64,000 nt of DNA from contig RPFO01001815.1 of the NCBI GenBank assembly GCA_009746045.1, positions 103,624 to 167,623 on the forward strand, read 5' to 3'. The notes under the pieces were generated by a model that had not been told where the DNA came from, made no database searches, and saw nothing but the letters and a program-made list of their open reading frames with translations. Source of the DNA: Mesostigma viride. Its lineage: Eukaryota; Streptophyta; Mesostigmatophyceae; Mesostigmatales; Mesostigmataceae. Of the stretch, positions 33,791-45,600 are shown in pieces. Each line of letters opens with the position of its first letter. Within the stretch, counting starts at the first letter, position 1. The translations under genes and the position numbers were made by a program.

Positions 33791-35997
33791 TTGGTGAGAG
33801 AGATAAATGAGGAGACCTTCAACCCTCGCCTGTTTCTGCACGACTACGGCAAGGATGGCGAGACATTATTCGAGCGGCGGCGTCGGCGCCGTCAGCAGAT
33901 GCCATCCGACCATGCATCGGGCCGACTCGATTCTGTCGCGCGTCAACCGAGTTCCGTTGGAGCAATTTCGGTTGTCCCTCCGGAGAAATGTGGGGTTCAA
34001 GGTGGAGACCTGCACCGCAGTACGCGACGGTGTGGTGGCACTGAGGCACGGATTGGGATACTCACGCGAGGGAGTGTCCCTGTAACAAATGTATCACCAC
34101 CGTCGAGGCAGGCCTGGCCTACCCGCGACTTCTGCTACTCCTATAGTCCCAAAGTCGGTGCGGGACCTCCTAATAAGGGACCGGTTTCCTCGGTATCTTC
34201 CCTTGGACACGGCGTTGCGGGGGGAAAAGTGCCAACAGGAGGGGCAATACTCCCTCCGTATGGCATTGGATTGCATCGCGCAGATGGATGACGAGGACCA
34301 AGACAGTGGTAGTGACGGCTTTGATTCCGACGACTCTCCCCCACGTGACCGACCTCGGGACCCTCGACCTCGAGACCCTCCTCCGTTGGTGGGCGGTCCA
34401 GGACACCGTCCGGTCGCGGTGCGTTACGACGCACCTCGATCCGCCCGCGACAGGTTGGGGTCGGCAGCTAGCCCAGCCGGATCGAGCACCGGCGTTCTCA
34501 GCCGGCGCCAGGGTGGGGTGAGTGGAGCTACATAGTCGGCCAGCTACAACTAGGCGCGAGCCAGAACAACCTGTTCCCCGCCGTTCGTCCTCACCGCGTC
34601 CGCGATCTCAACCAGCAGCGAGGGCCGACGAGCGTCCCTCCCGTCGATCGTCGCCGCCCCGACCCAGCCGTGGAGACGATCTGCAATGGAAGCGGACGCG
34701 GGACGCCGCGCGCGGACTCGAGGAAGCGCAGCGACGGCAGCAAGCGGAGGTGTCCAGAGACAACACAGGACTCAGCGGGCACCACGGCATCCTAGGGGGG
34801 AGACCTCCGGCGAGGCCTCGGGTGGACCCGCAGCGACGGACCAACTGGAACCGACCTTCACCGTTTCGTTGGAACCCCGCCCCTGGGCTGACAGGGCTGA
34901 ACCGCCCTCGCCGCGTTCCGCGGAGGGACCCAGCGGGCCTGCCAGGGCTGATCTGCATTCATCTCGTTCCGCGGAGGAACCCAGCGGCCCTACCAGGGCG
35001 GGTGCGTCACTGCGCGCCGCGGAGGGGCCCAGTGGGGCGGGCGCAATGGTGCCAATGGGGTCCACCGTACCCTACGACGTACTCGTGGTAACGGTGCAGA
35101 ATCAGCAAGAACTCCTCCGCCAGCTGATGCTTCAGCAGGGTCGTCAAACAGACCAGTCGGTAGCCACGTCAGTGGGCTATGAAGCTGCATCCGGTGCCCC
35201 CGGGCTTCCTTATGAGGAATGGACGCTGGGGGATTTCATCCGGCCTCAGGTACGTTGGTAGGGTGGCGGAGTATGGTGGACCGGGCCCGCGTACGGAGAA
35301 ATTACGTGAAATTACGTTTGCACTTCGTGGGAGGTCGTCCCGCCGCTCCAAGCTCCCACCGGCATGCATGTGCCGGCGAGCCCCTGGTTTTTCAAGCTGG
35401 ACCCTGGTGTGCCGTGGACCACGGGGCGTACTGGGAGCAGCTGGAGATGACCTTCTCACCACTCCTGCCGGTGCCGCTGCCGCAGCCGTCCAGCCCGCAC
35501 CTCCCGTTCACCGTGGGGCATATAGTGCGGTATGGCACGGAGGATTGGTGGGACTGGAAGTACTATGTGGACGGGATGGCACACACGGTGGTGCCCCCTA
35601 AGGTGGCTCCAGTGGATGGGCGCGCTTTCCTCGACAAGACGGCGCCAGATTTTGCGTGGACCTCGAAGACTACCTATGATGAGGATCACGTGCGCACCGC
35701 TGTGTTCAAGATGGGGGTGGACTTCGTTGGTGCCCATCGTTGTGGGGTGGTGGATAAATCGGCTCTGACCCTGTTGTTCACTCACCCTCAGTACCTCGCC
35801 GGATTCCTGGCCATGTGGCCCCCTGGCACGTGGGTGGAGCTCTCTCGGGTCGGCCGGCAGAAGGTGTCGCCCTACCAGGTGGCTTTCGAGACGGATCTGC
35901 GGTCGCATCCCGGTTGTCTGATTCGGACTATGACGCCATCGCCGGTCGTCAGGCCCTTATAGCGGCCCAGCAACACTGGCGTGTCACCGGTCGTTAA
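33791..35997 (+). pseudogene. Unrecognised, frame-broken protein-coding block, possibly gag-like
   Basis: Successive plus-strand frames look protein-like but are broken. 33807-34085 is basic and helical (LEQFRLSLRRNVGFKVET). 34089-34535 has an acidic-serine patch (DEDQDSGSDGFDSDDSPP) and Arg-Asp-Pro repeats. 34522-35261 is Arg/Ser/Pro-rich with SAEGPSGPARA-type repeats, then VQNQQELLRQLMLQQG. 35219-35962 has a Trp/Tyr-rich region (YGTEDWWDWKYYVDGM) that seems to end DYDAIAGRQALIAAQQHW in the next frame. Composition resembles retroelement gag or an accessory ORF, and it lies downstream of a Gypsy pol. There is no zinc knuckle, no catalytic motif and no family match that I recognise. Confidence 0.35.
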
Positions 35998-37265
35998 GGT
36001 GGTTGTGAGAGATATGTGACGGATAGCGGAATGATCCTGTCATCCTGTTTCATGCTACTACGTCAGGGTTGGTCCTGTGTATCAACCTCTAGAGGAATTG
36101 GTATTACTAACCCGCGGGCGGACCGGGGTTGGGACATAGTAGTACTCTTATAGTAGCGCAGAATAGTTGTTTCTTTCCCATCTCTTGTACGGTAGGGACT
36201 ACCGACCCCCGCGGAGGGGGAGGAGTGCTGCGGCCCGACCCTTAGAACGGGCGCAACAATGGAAAAAAATTACTAAGGCAGTTTGGCCTGTTGTTCTAGT
36301 TTGTATGGATCTTGGTAGTCATGAGATTTGGACTAGTTATTTTGGTCCTAGGTCGTTATGTGTGACCTTCTAGGGGCCGGTGCCGAGTCGCGCCGCGCCA
36401 ATTGAGATCTGGCCTGTACTTATAGGCGTGGATCCTGTAGTTGAGGGTCGATGTCGGCCCAAGGATCTTGCGTGGAATGCATGCTTTGGAATTCTCTAGA
36501 GGAGCGGCGCTGTATCTGCGCAGCCACAGGCCTAGGTTAAATTAGTCCAACGACGAGAGTCTCGTCCTCTCTTGGTGAATGTAAAGTGCGATGACGCCTT
36601 CATATTGAACCTGGGGCAACTATCCATTTGTAATTGGTATTGCTAGCCATTATAAGTGTGTATCAATTAGCTTGGCATCAAGCCGCGGTGCCAGATATCT
36701 CACGACTCACGTCGTGAAGCGCAATCTACGTTAGGCTACCTTGATTATTCCTAATTCCGGCATGGTGGATCTTTCGCTACGTAGCTTAGGTTAGGAGTCT
36801 GGGCTGGGACGTAACAGGCAGTGCCTCCTAGGATGTGGCCCCCGTTGTCCGGCATTGGAGCAGATAGCGGCTGTGCTGCTGTGTCATCGTATTTTCTCCT
36901 ACCTCTCCACTCCCGAGGGTCGTGCCCGCCTTCGGAACATTTTTCACTGGCTCATCCCTGCAGTACTTAGGAGATGCGGAGATAGACGATGAGCCTTGCG
37001 ACCTCCTCAGGGCCATTGAGTTTATGGAGATAGCGGACCAGTCAGCGCACTGCGGCAGGTGTTCCCTCAGGGTGACCAGCTTCCTCACGACGCGCAGGCA
37101 GAGGTACAATATACCCCTGAGTATCCGGCTTCGGCAGCCGCCTCCTCCGTCCTCTGTTTCTGAGGGTCGATCGGCGCCCTCCCCTGTTCCTTCGTCCCCT
37201 GCGTCGGCTAGGCGCGTGTCGACTGAGCCTTGTCCTACCCCTCCGGTTGCGGACCCAGCGACGGC
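35998..37265. other. No gene confirmed; one open frame of unknown nature
   Basis: 36000-36850 has only short frames. A frame at 36922-37275 (YLGDAEIDDEPCDLLRAIEF, then Pro/Ser-rich) looks protein-like. It runs exactly into the left end of a Y-type element at 37266, so it may be truncated by that insertion. Function unknown. Confidence 0.25.
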
Positions 37266-39558
37266 TAATGTCTAGCCACCCACGGTCCTAGGACCAATTT
37301 ACTATATACGAAGGCAAAATGAAAAAAGTTAAAACGTTAGCCGCCGACAATCTGGAGCGTCCGATGATGGATCCAACGGACGCGATAAACCCGCTAAGTT
37401 AGCGGCTCGGGTCGTCCGTACAAATACTAAATCACCAAACAACCAATACAAAACAAGCAAACTACGGAAAACAAACGGCCTTCGGCCCCAACGGTCACAA
37501 ATCCAACGGAAACGACCCGAAATCGATATAGTCTCAAAAAAAAAAAATTATTAACGCAGCCGCAGGCCACGCCGCCGGACGAAAAACAAAGTGACGTGCT
37601 CCGCGAGCAATTTGCTGGCTGGCGATGGCAGGAAACGTACGCTAGAAAATTGGGATGGGGAATGCGCAGCCATGGTTTTATACGTCAAAATTTTATTTGA
37701 AGAGCAAGTACGAAATTTTCTGAGCTGGAGGTGCGTCAACGGAGTGATACCTGCGTGGGAGAGGTCCGCGTCGCTATCATGGCGACCTGTAAATGGAATG
37801 TCGTTGTAGATTTAGGTATTGTAGCATCATGCTTAATTGCTTTACGTACTGGGTGCCTAGTAAAATCAGTTTGCTGTTCGTGGAAGGCGTGGGGCCGACG
37901 AGTTTCTGGTGTCATCATATTGGAAAGAACGCTGGATTTTTTGCCACGGGACGTAACTGGCGATGCCGATGGTGAGGCGTACTACCTACCGGGGTACTAC
38001 CTGCTCTCTTTCTGATGCATTTTCATGGTTGCGTTCTTTCCATTTCGCCGAATCCACCTAGTCGCAGACATAGCGTAGCGTTGCGTTTTACTATTTTCTT
38101 AGCCGTGCAGGACGCCATCTTCATGGTCCTTCGAATGTCCTGTGTGAACGTCCGTTGCCCAAGGATCTGTGATGCTTTTTTCTGGAATATACTAGGCTTG
38201 GAAAGCCCCTCTGGATGCTTGCCTGGTCACGGGTTTGGGGCGTCATTTACATTCATGGTGCTTTCTGCGTAAGCTGACTTGCTTCGCACGTGGATTTTCT
38301 GGACTCTTCACTGGACTGAAGAGCTCGTCTGCTAGCATGTTTACGTGGTGTATAAGGTGATCAATCAACTATTTGTTTATAGAAGGTGTGACAATAGAAG
38401 GTGTGTTAATTATTTCTTCATCAAGCATGTCAAAAGTAATCTCCACTCGCTTACAACCAAACAAAAATTTTGCTTTGCTGGGTCTGCTGTGTTTGTGTCT
38501 CACGGTGCAGGCTATCCCCTTGGTTGATCAACCAGGTGCTGGCCAGCGGGGCCATATACTCTTCTTGGCGTTTTTCATCCATGGCACTATGTCAACCAAC
38601 GCATGCATGCCAGCCCCTAAACAAGAAAACACTAAGTCACCAAAGAATGGAATTCAGTCAGGGCATGGTCATGAGCAGGGTAACAGCAGCATTAATATTA
38701 AATGGGCATGATGTCAACAGGAAAACACTAAGTCACGTGAGGAAAGTCTTTTTATGATCCCAAACGGCCTGGACGTGGCCGTGTGCCAAATTAATTTGTG
38801 TAGTCCGCGCATTTCCGGCGCAAGTCGCCGGCCGGACCTTGTGACAGCGCCAGAATCATTATTAACATTGTATGACTTTTGTAGGTAGAAAAATGGACCT
38901 GTGGAGACGCTGTGCGTCGCGCTTAAATATTTTAATATAATTTTAATGAAAAGTTTGAAATGTTTCGTAAACCTTACCTAAGCTTAGCCGCTAGGCGGCT
39001 AAGCTTAGCCAAACCACATGTGCACATCGATATAGTCTCCAAAAAAAAAAAAAAACGTTATACAAACGTTAAACATTATACAGTCAGTTGTTGTCGTAGA
39101 CTCTCGAGTCTCGACTATCGAGTCTACACTCTACAGCATCGATATAGTCTCCAAAAAAAAAAACCCAACAACAACGTCGTCGTCTCATTGCCCGAGTACA
39201 CTGTAGTACATAATAATTATCATTGTAAATGCATTGTAAACGCCGACCCTCATAATTGGCTGCGGATGATAGCAGATATCACTTGTTGGTTGCTAGAATT
39301 ACTATCCACGAATTCTTTGGAAGCGGTGGTGTTAACAAACGAGCAATAATTAACGCTGAAGTAAAAACCCACAACAGCTCCCCTTTCCGGCGGTTCCGCC
39401 GTCTCTATTAATTTCATCTTTTCATCAACGCTGTCGCTTGCAAACGTCCGATTCTTGCTTGTTTGTCTAGGGTAACTTGCCGAGTGGGCATTAGGAGCAT
39501 GCGTGTATGGTTTCTTAAGGCAATTCCGTGCTATTAGTCGTAACGGCTGACAAGGAAG
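37266..39558. other. Y-type element end and 5' flank of DIS3
   Basis: TAATGTCTAGCCACCCACGG and the following GGTCCTAGGACCAATTTACTATA match the left end of insertion Y at 19144, with a shorter palindrome. Its right end was not found. Three copies of ATCGATATAGTCTC followed by 9 to 15 A lie at 37522, 39026 and 39138. No gene is seen. The promoter of DIS3 should be in the last few hundred bases, but no clear TATA box was found. Confidence 0.35.
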
Positions 39559-39612
39559 ATGCTGCACCAGAAAGCGTTTGCTAAAAAGACGAAGAAGGGG
39601 CAAGTGCTCAAG
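39559..39612 (+). CDS. DIS3: DIS3 exon 1 (residues 1-18)
   Basis: Starts at ATG ([18 protein letters not shown]), the usual DIS3 start. Donor AAG|gtatcg, phase 0. The intron is only 134 bases, the shortest of the gene. Confidence 0.92.
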
Positions 39613-42600
39613 GTATCGAAATTTTCGCGGCCAGAGTCAGTGGCCAACGTGGTGAAGGCGTGGTGCTGTTGAAATCGTTGATTGTGGAAGTTCCCCACAC
39701 TTACACGCAGCACGGGGTTTTCGCTTTATTTCTATCGACCCTGCAGGTTGTTCGAGAGCATTATCTTCGTGATGACATTTGGTGCGGGTCTGTGCTTTGC
39801 AAAGCCTGCAAACACGAATTGCCAAAGCTAGATGCCGACGCCGGAACATACGTCATTGTGGACACTAATGTGGTCCTTTCACAGGTGAATTAACCAAACC
39901 GAAGAGCTGTAAATGGAGATCGTAGTGCCAACACATGGTCCGAAGGTCATGTTCAACACATTGTCCTTATTTTCATTTATTATTCGTATCGACCCGGTTG
40001 CATAACGTGCACATGCCTGGGTTTGCGGCTCATAATCCAAGACTCATAGTATTAGTAATGGTCGTTCTGTGTTTTTATAAGATTTTCCTCTTGTAAGAAG
40101 TTTTCCTCCACCTTCCGACTTCATATGATATGTGGGACAGTGCTCTGTGTGTACCACGCTCCTATGGCTGCTGCGTTGCTGTGATCCCATGCCCACTGCT
40201 GTGCTGTCCTGTCATGAACGGCGCTTTGCCTGTATGAAACGGCGGCAGAAAATGTCTGTGCACGTGCGTGACGCCTTGAAATATATGGCAGGCTTGTCGT
40301 ATTAGTTAAGCTATTATATGTATTTCAAGGTTATATGCACATGTCAGCCCCCTTCATGGCCACAAAGTCCCTCAGCGGAGCATGCCAGTGCCTGGGATTC
40401 ATCGCCAGCAAAATTTCCCCTGTGGTGATGGCATGGACAGGTCGCTCTATTGCCTGTGGGGTGCTACGCCACTCTGTGTTTGGGAACAATACTACAATGG
40501 ACGAGGTATTGCTGCTGCAACACAGTTGAATTCGTTGAATTCTGTAATTTATTCAAAGTAAATGCTTTTGTTGGTTGCTTATTTGCCCCGCTCTGTCACT
40601 GCCAAGGACCCTACGTGCCCGACGTAAGTCATTGGGTTGACAGAGGCAGGCCATGGATCTCCCCCAAAGTCTGGCTGTGTTGTGACACGGATGGTCCAAT
40701 GAAGCTGGCAATGTCACTCATCGTGCCCTGCCCTGTGCCCCTCCCCTTGGATCGAGAAAATATTGTGCCATGTCCCTCTCTGCCGGGCACCCGGTTGCTG
40801 ACAAGGCCACCTTCTGCCCCGCGCACCTCCTCGGCCTTGTGCCCCTCCCCTGCCCGCTGTGGTGTCTGCAACCCAACCTCACAATGTTTCTTTTGTTCCT
40901 TGCTTGTTGCCCCCCCCCCCCCCCCCCAGCTGGACCTGCTTGAGAATGTGGCCGTGGACAACGTGGTCGTCCCCTCCGTGGTGATGGAGGAGGTGCGCCA
41001 CAAGGACCTGGCCTCATACAACCGCGTGCGCAACCTGGTGGCCAACGACAGCAGGCACTTCTTCGTCTTCTCCAACGAGCACCACCGGTGAGGCGGCGGC
41101 ACGTAGCTATGCGCGCGCCACAGGTTGCTGCTTGTCCAGGCTCTGTGTGTGGCCATGGGCGCCCGAGTGGCGTCCACCTTTAAATCTCTATGGGACAGGA
41201 GAGATAGTGGCATATTTTAAGAAGGTGGTGTCAGCTCTCATTGGTTCAGCTAGCTGTGTTGCCACCATGTGAACGGCAACCGCCTGCCCAAGTGCTGCGT
41301 GCCTTGCAGCTTCGATATAAGGCGTCATGCCGTTGGTAGCTGAGTGGCCGGCCTCTGGCAGCGAACGGAACGGGCTCGTGGGACCGGCAGCAGTGGGTGC
41401 GTTGTATGGATGTGATAGCGCTGGATGATGTCGAGATGCATTTAGCTGTACTCGTTCAACTGTTAACAAGTTCATGTTTTCAAAAGACTTCTCGTTCTTT
41501 TACCATCAATCACAGGCCTAGCATCCTCCCCCTGCGTCAACCTGCTGGTTGCCTTGGTCTCGACGTTGCCTTGTCTTCAAACTTGCTGCCGGATGGATGG
41601 ATGGCCTGATGGATGGATGGATGGATGGATGGGTGGCCAAATGGATGGATGGCCAAATGGGTGGATGGCTGCTTGGAAGAGCAAGCGGCCCGGATACACG
41701 GATCTGTGAGGCTCTTTTCACGAGTCTCAGAGGCTTTGCCTCGCTGAAAGCCACGCTCCTGCCATACCCAAGCGATGCATGGCGCTGTATATAAATCCAG
41801 TGTATCTGCCCCTTGGTATGACTGGGTTTCTTCATGGTTGAAAGGACGGGCTTGCCAGCCTGCGGTTCAGAGCAGCCTTCGGCTCTCCTGGGCGGTGAAA
41901 CGACGCGTGATTGGGTTCCACGTGTTGTTGTCCTGCTGGCGCCCAGGGGCACGTACATCAAAGTGATTGGGTTCCACGTGTTGTTGTCCTGCTGGCGCGC
42001 AGGGGCACGTACATCAAAGTGATTGGGTTCCACGTGTTGTTGTCCTGCTGGCGCGCAGGGACACGTACATCAAAGCGCTTCCGGGGGAGTCGCCCAACGA
42101 CCGCAACGACCGAGGTGGGGCGCCGCGTGGGGTGTCTCGTGGTGTAGCCAGATGGTCAGTTGACCAGTGGTGCAGATGGTGGGTCTGTCGGGGGGTACGT
42201 TTGTAAGGACTCGTGTGTAGGACGCATCGTGACCGCCTTTGAGTTTGGCGTGTTTTAAAATGGTGGCTGCTTTGTGACGACACAAGAATTGCTGGAGTGC
42301 AAGAAATGGAAGCGGCAACAACGTGGGCTGGGGCAGAGCACAGCAGGGGCATGGGTTGCCCTGGGAAAAAGACAGAGAGGAATACGAGGGTGCCTTGGGA
42401 AAGGCTCGTGTTTCTTTGCTGTGGAATCCTCCGAGGTTCTTGAAAGTAATAATCTTGGTGGATGTGGGCGCCTAGTTTGCATCGTGTTCCTGTTGGCTGC
42501 AACAGCGGGGCCAGGCATCGTGGTTTGTGGAGGAAACATCACAAGCCACTTGTCATGCCCATAAATATGCATGTAATATGCAAGTAATTGCTCTCTCCCC

Positions 42601-45600
42601 TGCCTATCCCTGTCCTTGGGCATGTATTTTGCCTTTTAGTGATAGGCCTCTCAAGCACTTTTGACTATTTCTTGGTGATTGTAGTTGCTTGTTTAATTTA
42701 TGCATTATTATTTATTCATTATCATCTACATGTGTAATTTGTGTTGTCATGCCATAATATTTCGGCCTTAACTGGAGAGTGCTGAGGGTACATTAGGTTC
42801 GTATGCTATGCGCAACTCTTTGCTTTTTCGTAGTCCTCTGGCGGTTTCTGGTTTAACGTTTCCTGAAAGTTCTTGCCATGAACTACATCACCACCGCTCG
42901 ACCTGACGTGGCGGCAGCCATCCGCGTGGCGGCGCTGTGGTACAAGAAGCACCTGCAGGGTCTGGGCGTGGAGGTCCTGCTGGTTACCAATGACGTGGAC
43001 AACGCGCGCAAGGCGGCTGCGGAGGGGTTGGAGGCTAAGACCGGTATGTGCGGCGGTGTAGCCAGGGTGATGCGTGCGCCAGAGGATGGAATGTTGGTGT
43101 GTGGGGCAGGTGTTGTTTCAAGCCCCCGGTTTCCAGTTGGTGCGTGCCTTTCACTGTATCTGGTGCATGTGGCAGTAGCAGTTGTTGTGCAGCCGTTTTG
43201 GCATGGTGCATAAGCCCCTGGCATTGGTGCGTGAGGCCATAGCATGGTGGCACGAGGATGGTGAGGTGGAGGCAAGGAGATGTGCCACCATCCGCCTATC
43301 GCGACATCGTTCCGCATTGTCTTGGATTAAGACAATGCCATGTGGGGAGAGACATAATGAGGATCTATACAGGATGCGGGAAATCTATTCATTATAGTGG
43401 ACGTGGTCAATCAGTTAGTAAGATTAATTTGCAAAGGTGTGAGACATTCGGCGAATTCTTTTGTGTAGGCCGGCACCTGTGTTTTTGCTAAGGGTTTTTG
43501 GGCTGCGGTCGCGGGTGACCTCGGCCCCTGAAATCCTGCGGTCGCAGTGACCTCGGCCACCAAAATCCCGCGGTCGCGCATGACCTTACATAGCTTTGTT
43601 GCGAGCACTGTGTGTGATGTGTTATACGCTTGAATGCCTCAGCCTAGGCTTGTGGGGGGCCCAGGGGGGGGTAATAGGCACTTTGGCCTTAGTCTACTAA
43701 CATAACAACTTAGTGGTTTGTTCTTATGTGGAATTCTTGCATCGATAAAACTAGATTGCCCTTCACCCTTGGGCCTTAAGACTTGGGCATAAAAACAAAC
43801 TTGCTGACCCTTAAGGCGCATTCATAATACTCAATACACATCAATGATTACACCTTTGAGTTGTGACTTGGCAACCTGGGCCATGGGGCATGGTCCAACG
43901 GCTATGTACGGAGGTTTAAAAACTCAATCCTACCTGCTTGACTGAAAATGCTACATGAAACAATAGCATACATGAAGAATCAGACGATCTATGGCGACGC
44001 TTTCCACGCCCAGATCTCGGGTCATCGTCGGAATGCGAAGGTGATTGAGACTCAGCAGACTCAGAAGAGGAGTCATGTCCACTCGTCCCAGACCTTTTCC
44101 CTCTGTTCGTCTCGTTAGATTCCAAACGGCGACTAGCTCCGACACTATTCACATTCCCAGGCGGCTGCAAGTTGCCTGATGATGGCGCCGAATCAGGCCT
44201 TGCTTCGGGCATGGAGTTGTCAGGAGGGCTGCGGCCATGGCTGTGCCTGATGACTTTCGTGGAATGAGCCACGATAATAAACCTACGCCCTTAGCTCTGC
44301 CTGAGGCTGAGGCCACTCCTAAACTAGACGTTTTTTTATTCTTGCTGACCATGTTCGATTTGTCGTAACCCGACATGTTCGTATTTAACGCTAGGGCAAG
44401 CTCAGTCCCCACCCATGATAGCATGGCGCTACCTGGACATACAGCTAAAAGCTTGTTACTTTGTTCCGTTTTTCACAGCCATTATCACGCTGCTGATCCC
44501 CCACCAGTCTAGAGAACGAGCATAGTGTTTTCGACGTCGTCAGCCATCAATGACTTCACGCCTTGTCAAGAACGCAGGGAATTCATTAAATCAGGTAATA
44601 CGCGCAAGCTCTAAGGTCAACCCAAGTCAGGGTAGGAACGTCGCTGCTGTCTGCTTCAGAACTGAAAATTTACTAGAGCCGAATTTCTAACTGACGTCTT
44701 CTTACACCCCTAGTCCCACGTTTAAGATTTCCAGGTTTAAGATCTTGAGACCCTGGATTTTGAAATTCCAGGTTTAAGATGGCAGGGCTGGTTTGGGGGA
44801 AAAGATCTTAAAGTAGGTACAAATAGCTGGTCAATGGTATGCGATATAGATTATGTACTCAGGTATACCGCATCATGTTTAAGATCGCCTACAGCTCTCC
44901 ACTTTAAGATCGTCAGCCCTGGATTTGATTTTAGGTTTAAGATCGCAGCCCTGGGTCGGCCGGACCCCAATCTTAAACGTGGAGCTAGGGGTGTAGTGGT
45001 TACTAAATACCTTGTTGAGTAAACGATTCTAAAATCTGATTCTGACGAAACCTGTACAGCTCGAAGTTACCTGACAGACCACTGACCGGCCGATGGACCC
45101 ACTACCTGCTGCCAGACCTACGGTCACAAGACTAGACCTGTGACCGCAGCCTGCCTGTGACCGCGGTCACCAAAATCCCGCGGTCATGTGTGACCGCAGC
45201 CACCAAAATCCGGCGGTCATGTGTGACCGCGGGCTCCAAAGTCCGGCGGTCAGCGGTCACACATGACCGCGCGCGGTCCGTTAGCAAAAACACTGGCCGG
45301 CACGACGAGCAACCAGCACGAGTTGTGTGGTAGAGTCCACGTTCCAGATCTGGTGGTTGGCAGGAAAGCAAGCTACGGTGCTGCATCTCAGCCGTGGTCC
45401 ATCATGGTGCCGTGCTGTCTAGTTATTACTTTGCAGGGTGGATCGGCATCTGCGGTCACTACGCAACTGCAATGGGAGGCCAAGATGCTGCCAGGTGGCC
45501 CCTATTGAAACTGTTGGCGGGAAACCGGTATACCGTAGAAAAAAAGCACATTTTGGCGAATTAATAATTTTTTTGCGTTGGGAGTATCGGGTTTTGCCCC

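Noticed and set aside
42030-42130. Intron 3 repeats as a coding duplication in DIS3
   Set aside because: The first two copies go on into intron-like sequence and lack [10 protein letters not shown], so only the third is exon.
42878-42917. Upstream extension of exon 5 from an ATG
   Set aside because: In frame but not conserved. The acceptor at 42917 joins NDRNDR directly to AIRVAALWY as in the family.
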